Below, in pieces: positions 40,228 to 48,825 of a stretch of DNA of 51,476 bases. A program made the translations under genes and the position numbers. The notes beneath the pieces were generated by a model. It was not told the DNA's origin, searched no databases, and saw only the letters and a list, made by a program, of their open reading frames with translations. Source of the stretch: Candidatus Mediterraneibacter merdipullorum. Its GTDB lineage: Bacteria; Bacillota; Clostridia; Lachnospirales; Lachnospiraceae. The DNA lies in contig DXAL01000044.1 of the NCBI GenBank assembly GCA_019117125.1, positions 1-51,476 of the forward strand. The letters are read 5' to 3'. Numbering within the stretch: position 1 is the stretch's first letter; each line of letters starts with the position of its first letter.

Positions 40228-40704
40228 ATGCCAGATATTCGCTTGACGAGAATTGACAACAGGCTGATTCATGGTCAGGTGGCGACTCAGTGGTGCGGCG
40301 TGGTAGGAGCAAATCTTCTGCTTGTCGCAAACGATGAAGTTGCAGGAGATGAGTTCCGTCAGAGTTTGATGAACATGGCTGCGCCGTCATATGCACAGAC
40401 CAGATTCTTCACTCTGGAAAAGACGATTAACATCATCCACAAAGCTTCTGCAAATCAGCATATTGCAATTATCTGCGAAACACCTCAGGATGTGCTTAAG
40501 CTGGTAGAGGGCGGGGTCCCGATTAAAAAAGTAAATATCGGCAATATGCACATGGCTGACGGAAAACGTCAGGTGGCAACTTCGGTCGCAGTTGACGACG
40601 ACGATGTAGCTACATTCAAAAAGCTGCAGGAACTCGGCGTGGAACTCGAAATCAAACGTGTTCCGGATACACCGACCGAGAGCACTGACAAACTGTTCAA
40701 GTAA
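40228..40704 (+). CDS. PTS mannose/fructose/N-acetylgalactosamine-family IIB component
   Basis: A 158-residue cytoplasmic protein that carries phosphate from EIIA to the sugar. The opening RLTRIDNRLIHGQVATQW places the phosphorylated His at residue 15. AAAGGAGGATGC precedes the ATG. It is first in the PTS operon, 60 bases before EIIC. The nearby agaS and nagA genes point to an amino sugar such as N-acetylgalactosamine, galactosamine or N-acetylglucosamine. Confidence 0.94.
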   Translation: MPDIRLTRIDNRLIHGQVATQWCGVVGANLLLVANDEVAGDEFRQSLMNMAAPSYAQTRFFTLEKTINIIHKASANQHIAIICETPQDVLKLVEGGVPIKKVNIGNMHMADGKRQVATSVAVDDDDVATFKKLQELGVELEIKRVPDTPTESTDKLFK

Positions 40705-40764
40705 TCCGAAGAGAGATTACGGACGAGAAAAAAGTTTTATTAGTTAAGTTGGAAAGGAGTAGAC

Positions 40765-41595
40765 ATGGAGATATCAATTATCCAGGCAATTCTGGTCTTT
40801 GTGGTAGCCTTTATCATGGGTATCGACCAGTTCAGCTTTTTAGAGTCTCTTTACCAGCCGATCGTTACATGCCCCATCATCGGAGCTATCCTTGGTAACT
40901 TCGAGCTGGGTATCGTAGTTGGTGGTGCTTACCAGCTCATTCAGATTGGTAGTATGCCGATTGGTGGAGCACAGCCGCCGAACGCGATCCTCGGAGGTAT
41001 CATGGCAACGATCTTTGCTGTATCACTGAACATGGAGGCAACAGCAGACGGCGTTGGCGCAGCACTTGGTCTTGCGATTCCGTTCGCAGTATTCGGACAG
41101 TACGCAGTTACTCTGACATTTACATTTATGTCAGGTATGATGGCTAAGGCTGACAAGTATGCAGAAGAAGTAAATGTAAAAGGTATCCGCAACATCAACT
41201 TCCTCGAGATGGGAGTTCTGGGATGCCTGTTCGGACTTCTTGCAGTTGCAGGTCTTTACGGCGGTTCCGCACTGGGTGAAGCGCTTCAGAACTTCTCTTA
41301 CCAGTTCTCATGGGTAATGGCAGGTCTGGATGCAGCAGGCGGTGCGATGAAGTTCGTCGGATTTGCAATTCTGATGAAAGTTATGATGTCGGGAGAGATG
41401 TGGGGATTCCTTCTTGCAGGTTTTGCTATGTCACTGCTCTGCAGCGCAAATGCAACAACTTCAGGAGCAACACTTATCCTCTGTGCTTTCGTAGGCGCAG
41501 CTATCGCAATCTATGACTTCACGACACAGACGAAGATCAAACAGAACGCAGGCGCAGGCGCCGGCTTTGTAGGAGGTGACGAGGATGGCATATAA
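40765..41595 (+). CDS. PTS mannose-family IIC component
   Basis: A 276-residue membrane protein with six to eight hydrophobic segments. It begins ISIIQAILVFVVAFIMGIDQ and carries GGAYQLIQIGSMPIGGAQPP, characteristic of the EII-C family in the mannose class. GGAAAGGAG precedes the ATG. Codon choice (GGT, GTA, GCA) differs from neighbouring genes and matches a highly expressed gene. It overlaps EIID by 11 bases. Confidence 0.94.
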   Translation: MEISIIQAILVFVVAFIMGIDQFSFLESLYQPIVTCPIIGAILGNFELGIVVGGAYQLIQIGSMPIGGAQPPNAILGGIMATIFAVSLNMEATADGVGAALGLAIPFAVFGQYAVTLTFTFMSGMMAKADKYAEEVNVKGIRNINFLEMGVLGCLFGLLAVAGLYGGSALGEALQNFSYQFSWVMAGLDAAGGAMKFVGFAILMKVMMSGEMWGFLLAGFAMSLLCSANATTSGATLILCAFVGAAIAIYDFTTQTKIKQNAGAGAGFVGGDEDGI

Positions 41596-42586
41596 TATTC
41601 CTGACAGATATGAAGATCTGACTCCGGCACCGAAGCTGGATAATAAGACTCTGAACAAGATGGTATGGCTGTCCTGTTTCTTACAGGCATCTTTCAACTA
41701 TGAAAGAATGCAGGCTTGTGGATGGCTCTGGGGTATCCTTCCGGGACTTCAGAAAATACATACCAACAAGAACGACCTGAGAGCTTCCATGGCTCACAAC
41801 CTTGATTTCCTGAACACACACCCGTTCCTCGTAACATTTGTAATGGGTATTGTTCTTTCACTGGAGCAGAACAAAGCTGATACAAAGACGATCCGTTCCG
41901 TACGTATTTCTGCGGCAGGTCCTCTCGGCGGTATCGGTGATGCGCTGTTCTGGCTGACACTTGTTCCGATTACAGCAGGTCTTACCGCGAATATGGCTAT
42001 GGAAGGTCAGATTATCGGTGCGATCCTGTTCCTTATCATCTTCAACGTAGTCCAGTTTGTTGTTCGTTTCGGACTGATGTACTGGTCTTACGGACTCGGA
42101 ACAAAAGCTGTTACACTGCTGACGTCGAACGCGAAAGAGTTCACACGTGCAGCAAGTATCCTTGGTATCTTCGTAGTCGGCGGTCTTATCGCAAACTACG
42201 GCGCTACGACGGTTCGTATGATCGTAGGCGATACACAGATCAACATCCAGGGACTGCTTGACGGCGTACTGCCGAAGCTCATCCCGCTGCTGATTACACT
42301 TGGTATCTACGCTCTGATTAAGAAGGGCTGGACACCGGTAAGATGTATCATCCTCATCCTCGTAGTAGGTATCGTAGGATGTGCGTTCGGTATCTGGACT
42401 GGTAACTCCCAGGCAATGGATGCTGACGGAAACACACTGCCGGGCGGATATACACCTCTCGTAGAGTGGTATGAGTACCCAGAACCTGCACCGGTTGAAA
42501 AGACAGGTCAGGAGGCATGGGATGCTCTGGAGTCTGTAGTTAACGTACTGCAGGAGTCTGGTGTTGATGTGAGCATGCCTGAATAA
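41585..42586 (+). CDS. PTS mannose-family IID component
   Basis: A 333-residue membrane protein. FLQASFNYERMQACGWLWGI and AAGPLGGIGDALFWLTLVPI are signatures of the EIID family, which with EIIC forms the sugar channel. The C-terminal 60 residues (QAMDADGNTLPGGYTPLVEW and on) form an acidic extension longer than in E. coli ManZ. The ATG at 41585 has AGGAGG 8 bases upstream. A hairpin follows. Confidence 0.93.
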   Translation: MAYNIPDRYEDLTPAPKLDNKTLNKMVWLSCFLQASFNYERMQACGWLWGILPGLQKIHTNKNDLRASMAHNLDFLNTHPFLVTFVMGIVLSLEQNKADTKTIRSVRISAAGPLGGIGDALFWLTLVPITAGLTANMAMEGQIIGAILFLIIFNVVQFVVRFGLMYWSYGLGTKAVTLLTSNAKEFTRAASILGIFVVGGLIANYGATTVRMIVGDTQINIQGLLDGVLPKLIPLLITLGIYALIKKGWTPVRCIILILVVGIVGCAFGIWTGNSQAMDADGNTLPGGYTPLVEWYEYPEPAPVEKTGQEAWDALESVVNVLQESGVDVSMPE

Positions 42587-42669
42587 ATTGTTGTCGGGCA
42601 TATGACAGGAGGACTGCATTAGCAGTTAGCTCAAATGAATAAAGAACGGCTGACAGGCCGTAAAACAGT

Positions 42670-42696
42670 GAGGGGAGGGATTTTAATCCCCCCCTC
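42670..42696 (+). terminator. Intercistronic hairpin after EIID
   Basis: GAGGGGAGGGAT and ATCCCCCCCTC pair with one bulged A around TTTA. ATATTAAT rather than a T run follows. It may cause partial termination or protect the upstream mRNA, giving more EIIBCD than downstream product. A smaller hairpin (ACGGC/GCCGT, 42646-42661) precedes it. Confidence 0.5.
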
Positions 42697-42727
42697 ATAT
42701 TAATCTAAGAAGAAATCAGGTGGCTGT

Positions 42728-43378
42728 TTGAGTACGATAACGATTTTTGTCGCAGCGCTGGCTGCGGTCGGATATTTTATATTCCAGGGAATGAAAAATT
42801 TCCAGCTGCATAACATGAATACAGGGCTTAAGAACCGGGACAGCGAGATGGTGGAGCGCATCGCGGATATGAAGATGACGCGCAGGCTGCTGGGCGAATA
42901 TGTCTGCGACCTCTATAAGATGCGCGCGTACTATATCACCCGCGAGACGGAGAAGTTCGAGCGGACGCTGAAGTATATGCTGGGCAAAGAATATAAGGAC
43001 CCGGCGGACAAGAAGAGTTTCCTGGAAATCTATTTCCACACGTTCCTTCTGAAAGGCAACCGGGAATACGCGGACTGGATACTGGAAGAAATCAGAAAGA
43101 CCGGGGACGAGAAGTTCATCCACTACAACGAGGAGTCCTATGCTGTGATGCTCGACGGAAGAAGCGACCTGATAGACGGGATGATAGAAGATATCAATTC
43201 CAAACGCTATTATGGTTTTGCGCTGGGCGTAATACTGTTTATGGTTGCAAAACAGTACTCCTATCTGGGAGATAACACGAATGCACTCACCTATATGCAG
43301 AGTGCAAAGTCCTGTTTTCATCCAAAGGCAGTTTATATGCCTGTTGTTGAAAAGTATCTGAACGAAGCAGAGGCGTGA
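42728..43378 (+). CDS. Unrecognised membrane-anchored helical protein in the PTS operon
   Basis: A 216-residue protein with one N-terminal hydrophobic helix (TITIFVAALAAVGYFIFQGM) and a helical, charged cytoplasmic-type body. RRLLGEYVCDLYKMRAYYIT, then LEIYFHTFLLKGNREYADWI and YMQSAKSCFHPKAVYM suggest TPR-like pairs. I do not recognise the family. The likely start is TTG 42728 with AGGTGG upstream. It stands between the EIID and EIIA genes, an unusual insertion, and could tether or regulate the PTS complex. Confidence 0.7.
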   Translation: MSTITIFVAALAAVGYFIFQGMKNFQLHNMNTGLKNRDSEMVERIADMKMTRRLLGEYVCDLYKMRAYYITRETEKFERTLKYMLGKEYKDPADKKSFLEIYFHTFLLKGNREYADWILEEIRKTGDEKFIHYNEESYAVMLDGRSDLIDGMIEDINSKRYYGFALGVILFMVAKQYSYLGDNTNALTYMQSAKSCFHPKAVYMPVVEKYLNEAEA

Positions 43379-43437
43379 CATATCGGACATGCCATGCACG
43401 TGCAGGCATTAAACATGTTTAGAACAGGAGAGGTATC

Positions 43438-43866
43438 ATGATTGGTTTAATAGTTACAGGACATGCAAATTTCGGTTCCGGGCTCACAAGCTCCGTGAAT
43501 CTCATCGCAGGGGAGCAGGAAGATTACCGCCATGTGGATTTCCTGCCGACATACAGCACAGAAGATTTGGCGCGCGAGATGACGAAAGCGCTCGATGACC
43601 TGAAGGACTGCGAAGGCGTCATCATCTTTACAGACCTGATGGGAGGAAGCCCGTTCAATGTGGCTGCGCAGATTTCACGCGGAAAAGACAATGTCAGGAT
43701 TGTTGCAGGGACAAATCTCCCGATGCTCGTGGAAATCGTGATGTCCCGCAAGTTCATGGATGACCTGGACGGTCTTGTGGATTCCGTCATTGAAACGGGA
43801 AAAGAACAGGTGACAAAATACGAATTCAAGCAGGTAGTACAGGAAGAGTCTGACGACGGCATCTGA
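43438..43866 (+). CDS. PTS mannose-family IIA component
   Basis: A 142-residue cytoplasmic protein. GLIVTGHANFGSGLTSS puts the phosphorylated His at residue 9, and IIFTDLMGGSPFNVAAQ is the second family signature. It takes phosphate from HPr and passes it to EIIB. GAACAGGAGAGG precedes the ATG. It completes a full EIIABCD set, but sits after the extra membrane protein rather than beside EIIB. Confidence 0.93.
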   Translation: MIGLIVTGHANFGSGLTSSVNLIAGEQEDYRHVDFLPTYSTEDLAREMTKALDDLKDCEGVIIFTDLMGGSPFNVAAQISRGKDNVRIVAGTNLPMLVEIVMSRKFMDDLDGLVDSVIETGKEQVTKYEFKQVVQEESDDGI

Positions 43867-43887
43867 GATACCTGCATTGCATAAACA

Positions 43888-43907
43888 GCCGGCTTCTTTA
43901 TGCCGGC
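43888..43907 (+). terminator. Short hairpin after EIIA
   Basis: GCCGGC, an 8-base loop and GCCGGC. No T tract follows, so it is more likely a structural element than a strong terminator. Confidence 0.35.
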
Positions 43908-43917
43908 ATCATCATGC

Positions 43918-43992
43918 GCCGCAGTGATATGCGGCGACGGTACATGCCGCTGCTGCATGCGGCATCCATATCTGCCGCAGTGATATGCGGCG
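43918..43992 (+). repeat. Two 19-base hairpin repeats between EIIA and agaS
   Basis: GCCGCAGTGATATGCGGCG occurs identically at 43918-43936 and 43974-43992. Each copy folds as a GCCGCA/TGCGGC hairpin with loop GTGATA. Further GCATG- and GCCGC-rich short repeats fill the 38 bases between them. Confidence 0.75.
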
Positions 43993-44032
43993 TGAGCACA
44001 GCCGCACAGGCGGCGAAGAAAGGGGAAGGAAA

Positions 44033-45214
44033 ATGAGCGAGATTTTTGGCATTTCAAATGAAAAAATGCAGGAAACATCATCAACATTTACACTGACTGA
44101 GATTTATCAGCAGCCAGCGACATGGGAGAAGACATGCCGTCAGATTAAAGAGCACAAAGAAGAGATACAGAAGTTCATCGACCAGGTCATCACATGCGAT
44201 GATTTCGATGTGATTCTGACAGGAGCAGGTACGAGCGAGTTCGTGGGCAATGCACTGTTCCCGCATCTGGCAGGTCTTCTGAACCACAAGGCAAAATCCT
44301 ACGGCACGACGGACATCGTCGCGACTCCGGAGGCATATCTGTCCCGCACGAAGCCGACGCTCCTCATCAGCTTCGGACGTTCCGGAAACTCACCGGAATC
44401 CGTAGGCGCTATCGATGCAGCGGAGAGCGTGTGCGACAATGTATATCATCTGTTCGTGACATGCAATAAGAACGGCGCTCTGTCCAAACGTGCGGACACG
44501 ACAGAGAACTGCTACGCCATCAATCTGACAGACGAGACCCACGACCAGAGCTTTGCCATGACGTCAAGCTACTCCAATATGTACCTGGCAACGTACCTCT
44601 GCTTCCACCTGGACGAGCTGGACAAAGTCCTTGAGGAGGTAAAGAAGATTACGGCAGCAGGACAGGCATTCCTTGACAACAAGTACGGCATCGTGCAGAA
44701 GATTGTGGACGAGTATGATTTCCGCCGCATCGTATACCTTGGAAGCAACACCCTGAAGGGGACGTCCCAGGAGTCCGCGCTCAAGATGCTGGAGCTGACG
44801 GCGGGCGAAGTCGTGACGATGTACGATACGCCTATGGGATTCCGCCACGGACCGAAATCCATCGTGGATAATACGACGCTGACGGTCGTATACTTAAGCG
44901 ATGATGCATATACGAGACAGTATGAAGTGGACCTCATCAAAGAGATGAGCGGACAGCGCAAGGGCAACAAGATTGTGGCGGTGATGAACAACGCCGATGC
45001 GGAAGTGGCAGCGCTTGTAGATTATGCCGTTTCCTTCGACCTTGGGGATGCCCACGAGAACGTACAGCTCGGTCTGGACTACATCCTGTTTGCACAGACG
45101 CTGGCGGTGCTGAAATCACTTTCCCTTTCCATCACACCGGACAACCCGTGCCCGACCGGCGAGGTCAACCGTGTGGTCAAGGGAGTGACGCTGTATCCGT
45201 ATACGAGGAAGTAA
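44033..45214 (+). CDS. agaS: AgaS-like SIS-domain sugar-phosphate isomerase/deaminase
   Basis: A 393-residue protein with two SIS domains. The first has LTGAGTSEFVGNAL and ISFGRSGNSPESVGA, and the second has YLGSNTLKGTSQESALKMLE and DTPMGFRHGPKSIV. This is the AgaS family, thought to convert galactosamine-6-phosphate to tagatose-6-phosphate, or to act on glucosamine-6-phosphate. ATG 44033 follows AAGGGGAAGGA; the longer frame is rejected. Its place among PTS and nagA genes supports an amino-sugar role. Confidence 0.88.
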   Translation: MSEIFGISNEKMQETSSTFTLTEIYQQPATWEKTCRQIKEHKEEIQKFIDQVITCDDFDVILTGAGTSEFVGNALFPHLAGLLNHKAKSYGTTDIVATPEAYLSRTKPTLLISFGRSGNSPESVGAIDAAESVCDNVYHLFVTCNKNGALSKRADTTENCYAINLTDETHDQSFAMTSSYSNMYLATYLCFHLDELDKVLEEVKKITAAGQAFLDNKYGIVQKIVDEYDFRRIVYLGSNTLKGTSQESALKMLELTAGEVVTMYDTPMGFRHGPKSIVDNTTLTVVYLSDDAYTRQYEVDLIKEMSGQRKGNKIVAVMNNADAEVAALVDYAVSFDLGDAHENVQLGLDYILFAQTLAVLKSLSLSITPDNPCPTGEVNRVVKGVTLYPYTRK

Positions 45215-45269
45215 GCGGCGCCCATCCGCTTACCAGGTGGTACGGACAGACGATAAGGATGAACAGAAA

Positions 45270-45305
45270 CGGGACATGGTCTGTACAGTGACGGACCATG
45301 TCCCG
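45270..45305 (+). other. Hairpin in the yajC leader
   Basis: CGGGACATGGTCTG and CGGACCATGTCCCG pair in 13 of 14 positions around an 8-base loop. It ends 5 bases before AGGAGG, so it could terminate agaS transcripts weakly or affect yajC translation. Confidence 0.5.
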
Positions 45306-45328
45306 CATGCAGGAGGATATAAGGAACT

Positions 45329-45610
45329 ATGAATATGGATGTCATTATCTGGAGCTGTGTGACGGTGGGTGTGCTGATTGGCATCTGCGCCATCGTACTC
45401 ATCTTCATCTCTTCACGCAACATGAAGAAGAACCGCGAGGCGATGCGGGAGCTTCAGAAAGGGATACAGCCGGGCGCCCGGATACTGTTCGCGGGCGGCA
45501 TCTACGGGAAAATCATCAAAGTCAGGAACGATATCATCGATGTGGAGGTCAACAAAAGCACGGTGATACAGATTTCCCGGTACAGCATACAGAATATCCT
45601 GGAGGATTAA
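45329..45610 (+). CDS. yajC: Preprotein translocase subunit YajC
   Basis: A 93-residue protein with one N-terminal membrane helix (VIIWSCVTVGVLIGICAIVLIF) and the cytoplasmic YajC domain (RELQKGIQPGARILFAGGIYGKIIKVRNDIIDVEVNKST in consecutive parts). In the family it joins SecDF. The usual neighbour tgt or secD is absent here. Two ATG codons (45329 and 45335) are possible. It sits between agaS and the araC-type gene, an odd location. Confidence 0.78.
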   Translation: MNMDVIIWSCVTVGVLIGICAIVLIFISSRNMKKNREAMRELQKGIQPGARILFAGGIYGKIIKVRNDIIDVEVNKSTVIQISRYSIQNILED

Positions 45611-45650
45611 AGTGCAGGATATCCTGAATGAGTCGGGATATCCTGAAAGA

Positions 45651-46841
45651 TTAAAGAGCCGGCTTGCCGGAACCGGAGGTCTTGCTCTTCGCAATCTTTT
45701 TCACGTAGTCGCTCGGCGTCGTATTGAAATATTTTTTAAAAAGCCTTGAGAAATAATGGATGGAACTGAAACCGAGCATATATGCGATTTCACTTATCGT
45801 ATACTGATTTTCGCGTATCAGTTCCTTGCTTTTTTGCAGTTTGATGTTGAGCAGGTAATTCTTCGGCGATGTATTCAGGTGGGTCTTGAACAGCGCCTGG
45901 AGGGATGACCGGGAGATGAAGAATTCGTGGCAGATTTCTTCAATCGTCACCGGCTCCGCGATGCGGTTGTTCATATAGGTCAGTATCTCCGAGAGCAGGT
46001 CGCTGCGGGCGGACTTTGTGTCTTTGAGCAGCGTCTGATGGTTGATTGTCTCGTAGAACTGCATCAGCAGAAGCAGGGCTTCCTGGAGATAGCATATCAT
46101 CAGGGTCATCGTATAGTAGGAGCCCTCAAAGCTCTCGATGAGGAGTTTCCAGAGGACCTGCTGGAGCTCGCTCGTGCAGTGGAAAGTGTGGTCCAGGATG
46201 TGGAGCGTCTTTTTCTGGTTTGCATCAAATATGGCGGTCAGATAGGAGCAGGACGCAGTGATATCAAACCGCGCGGAGTCTCCCCGGTACAGGATGAGGT
46301 CGTGTGCCTGCAGGGTATGGGTTCCCGTGGAGAGGCGGATGTCCATGGAGCCTTCGTAGACGTAGATGAGTTCGTAGGAACGGCTGGCGGGCTTTTCAAC
46401 GACGCAGGGCTCGGACTGCTTCGTGTACCAGCAGTCCACGATCCTGCGGACATGGAAAGGCGCCGATACGGGCTGGTACGTATACGGAGAGCTGAGCGGA
46501 CAGATTTCCGGCTCCTTTTGGGACGGGGCGATGAGCTCCCACGTCAGAGGGGGGGCTGAGAGCGGGATGAGGTTGAAATACATGTTCGGAGCGAGCCGGA
46601 TGTGATGGCGCACCGGGAAAGACTTGAGGCTCTCCGCATCCGGGGAATCGCTGATGAGTATCCGCGCCGTCCCCTGGGGGCATTCGATATATGCCTCACA
46701 CGGCAGGACATAGAGCTGTTCCACGCGTTTGGCCGTGGAGGTGATTTCCCGGACAGTCAGACCGTTTTTCCGCCGGCTGACCGGGCGGTCATAGAAAGAG
46801 CCGTAAGGTTCAAAGCTGTTTTCGGTCAGTTTGTTTATCAT
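45651..46841 (-). CDS. AraC-family regulator with cupin-like N-terminus
   Basis: A 396-residue protein. The first 130 residues (TENSFEPYGSFYDRPV onward) resemble ureidoglycolate-lyase/cupin-type domains. Next comes a second cupin-like sensor region (SYELIYVYEGSMDIRLSTGT, typical of AraC sugar sensors). The last 100 residues hold two helix-turn-helix motifs, TIEEICHEFFISRSSLQALF and ISEIAYMLGFSSIHYFSRLF. ATG 46841 follows GGAGGG. It is divergent from nagA, and the intergenic region contains AAGTGCAAG, as does the PTS promoter. It is likely the activator of the locus. Confidence 0.88.
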   Translation of the reverse strand: MINKLTENSFEPYGSFYDRPVSRRKNGLTVREITSTAKRVEQLYVLPCEAYIECPQGTARILISDSPDAESLKSFPVRHHIRLAPNMYFNLIPLSAPPLTWELIAPSQKEPEICPLSSPYTYQPVSAPFHVRRIVDCWYTKQSEPCVVEKPASRSYELIYVYEGSMDIRLSTGTHTLQAHDLILYRGDSARFDITASCSYLTAIFDANQKKTLHILDHTFHCTSELQQVLWKLLIESFEGSYYTMTLMICYLQEALLLLMQFYETINHQTLLKDTKSARSDLLSEILTYMNNRIAEPVTIEEICHEFFISRSSLQALFKTHLNTSPKNYLLNIKLQKSKELIRENQYTISEIAYMLGFSSIHYFSRLFKKYFNTTPSDYVKKIAKSKTSGSGKPAL

Positions 46842-46891
46842 AGTTTTGCCCTCCGGAATAAGGTGAAATGTTCTGTATAAGACTTTCTGTA

Positions 46892-46900
46892 CTTGCACTT
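46892..46900 (-). promoter_or_regulatory. AAGTGCAAG box between araC and nagA
   Basis: On the minus strand AAGTGCAAG, identical to the box at 39995-40003, is followed by TACAGAAAGT. It sits 17 bases before the -10 of nagA on the other strand and could serve both genes. Confidence 0.6.
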
Positions 46901-46909
46901 TTTAAATTA

Positions 46910-46915
46910 TATAAT
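46910..46915 (+). promoter_or_regulatory. -10 element of nagA
   Basis: TATAAT (46910-46915) within ATTATATAAT. The -35 position (CTGTAC, 46887-46892) is poor and abuts the AAGTGCAAG box. Confidence 0.5.
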
Positions 46916-47009
46916 GAAAAAGAGTGAAAATCAAGCTCCGGCGCGGGGCGGTTTTTGAAAAGCGGGATAACAGGGAACAATAGTTGAAAAAGTAAAGGAG
47001 GAGTCTGTT

Positions 47010-48155
47010 ATGATTATCCAGAGTAAAAAAGTATGGATTGCGGACCAGTTTCTGGGCGCGCAGATTGAGGTGGCTGACGGGAAGATTGTCAACATTTATA
47101 ATTACGGCGAGAAGCCGGTGGATGTGGATTACGGCAGCGAGCGCATCCTGCCGGGGTTCATCGACGTACACTGCCACGGCGCGTACGGATTTGACACCAA
47201 TGACGCAGAAGAGGAAGGTCTGCGCAACTGGGTGAAGAATATCGTAAACGAAGGCGTGACCGCGCTGCTCCCGACGACCATCACACAGAGCGAAGAGGTG
47301 CTGACCAACGCGCTCAAAAATGTTGCAAAAGTCGTGAAAGAAGGCTATACTGGTGCAGAGATACTCGGCGTGCACTTCGAGGGACCGTTCCTCGACATGA
47401 AGTACAAGGGCGCACAGCCGGAGCAGTATATCGTGAAGCCTTCTGTGGAGCAGTTTCAGAAATATCAGGAAGCTGCGGACGGACTCATCCGCTACATCAC
47501 CATGGCGACCGAGCAGGACGATGATTTCGCCCTGACAAGATACTGCGCGGAGCACGGCGTCGTCGTGAGCATCGGCCACTCCGCTGCCACCAGCGAGGAA
47601 GCGGTGCAGGGATTCGCCCACGGGGCAAGGTCCATGACCCATGTGTACAACGGGATGTCCCCGTTCAACCACAGGGCAAACGGTCTGGTCGGCGCGGCGT
47701 ACCGCATCAAGAGCATGTACGGGGAAATCATCTGCGACGGCAATCACTCGACTCCTGCGGCGCTCCGCAATTTCTTTGACGCGAAAGGACCGCACTACGG
47801 CATGATGGTGAGCGACGCGCTCATGGCGAAAGGTTCACCGGCGGGCTCGAAGTTCATCTTCGGCGGAAATGAGATTGAAATCTACGAGGACGGCAGCGCG
47901 CACCTGACATCGACCGGCGGACTCGCAGGCTCCACGCTGCGCATCAACGACGGGCTGCGCATCCTCATCGAAGAGGCGCTCGTCCCGGTGGAAACAGCAA
48001 TCAACGCCTGCACGAAGAACCCGGCCGCATGCCTGCGCATCGACGACAGGAAGGGTTCCATCAAGGCAGGGCTTGACGCAGACCTTGTGGTCCTTGACCG
48101 GGATTACAAAGTCATTCAGACATACTGCAGAGGCGAGGCAATGCTGGACGGCTGA
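47010..48155 (+). CDS. nagA: N-acetylglucosamine-6-phosphate deacetylase
   Basis: A 381-residue amidohydrolase. Metal ligands are His54 and His56 in IDVHCHGAYG; HFEGPFLD, VVSIGHSAAT and MTHVYNGMSPFNHR follow, and the late TSTGGLAGST carries the catalytic region. It removes acetyl from GlcNAc-6-P or GalNAc-6-P. AAAGGAGGAG precedes the ATG. It is divergent from the AraC gene and with the PTS/agaS genes forms an amino-sugar pathway. Confidence 0.94.
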   Translation: MIIQSKKVWIADQFLGAQIEVADGKIVNIYNYGEKPVDVDYGSERILPGFIDVHCHGAYGFDTNDAEEEGLRNWVKNIVNEGVTALLPTTITQSEEVLTNALKNVAKVVKEGYTGAEILGVHFEGPFLDMKYKGAQPEQYIVKPSVEQFQKYQEAADGLIRYITMATEQDDDFALTRYCAEHGVVVSIGHSAATSEEAVQGFAHGARSMTHVYNGMSPFNHRANGLVGAAYRIKSMYGEIICDGNHSTPAALRNFFDAKGPHYGMMVSDALMAKGSPAGSKFIFGGNEIEIYEDGSAHLTSTGGLAGSTLRINDGLRILIEEALVPVETAINACTKNPAACLRIDDRKGSIKAGLDADLVVLDRDYKVIQTYCRGEAMLDG

Positions 48156-48238
48156 CATCAGCGAGGCAATGCCGGACAACTGACATCTGCAGAGCGCCGG
48201 GCGCGGAAACCAAAGAATCAGATATGGAAAGATAAGGT

Positions 48239-48781
48239 ATGAGTAAGAAAAAATCAAAAAAACCGGTGGAGAAAATCCGCCTGTCAGGCAGAAATATTTA
48301 CACAGATAAGAAAGGGCGCACCATTTTCTACGACCTGGTGACGAAGAAAGGCTACCTGGTCGACAAGGCAAGTGAGAATTCGGCTGTGTTCTATAAAAAC
48401 AGGCTTGTCATCATCCTGTTCGCGGCCATCCTCTTCGGAGCCACGTTCCTCACGAAGATACAGGCGCTCATCGCGTGGGCGGTGATGATGGCGCTGGCAG
48501 AGTTCGCGTTCCGCAAAGTGTTCTTAAAGAAACTGGAACCCGTGACGGATGTGGACTTCGAGCGGCGTGTATCGGCGCTTCAGTACATCATCGAGAACAA
48601 AGAGCGGGGAAGGGTGATTGCGCTTGCATTCCTCTACCTTCTGTTCGCAGTGCTCATCGTCCTGAACGCATACCTGGAAAAATACTCCACAGGGCTGCTC
48701 GTGTTCAGCGGATGTCTGGCTCTTGTGGGACTGTATTTCGGGATACTGCACATCATCGCTCTGACGAAGATGAAGAAATGA
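48239..48781 (+). CDS. Small hypothetical membrane protein
   Basis: A 180-residue protein. A lysine-rich N-terminus (MSKKKSKKPVEKI) is followed by about four membrane helices: IILFAAILFGATFL, ALIAWAVMMALAEFAF, IALAFLYLLFAVLIVL and GLLVFSGCLALVGLYFGIL. The middle loop has EPVTDVDFERRVSALQ. I do not recognise the family. It follows nagA by 83 bases on the same strand and ends in a terminator. Function unknown. Confidence 0.7.
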   Translation: MSKKKSKKPVEKIRLSGRNIYTDKKGRTIFYDLVTKKGYLVDKASENSAVFYKNRLVIILFAAILFGATFLTKIQALIAWAVMMALAEFAFRKVFLKKLEPVTDVDFERRVSALQYIIENKERGRVIALAFLYLLFAVLIVLNAYLEKYSTGLLVFSGCLALVGLYFGILHIIALTKMKK

Positions 48782-48825
48782 GAAAGAAAAAGAAAAAGAG
48801 AAGTTCCTGATATGAGAAGGAAGGC

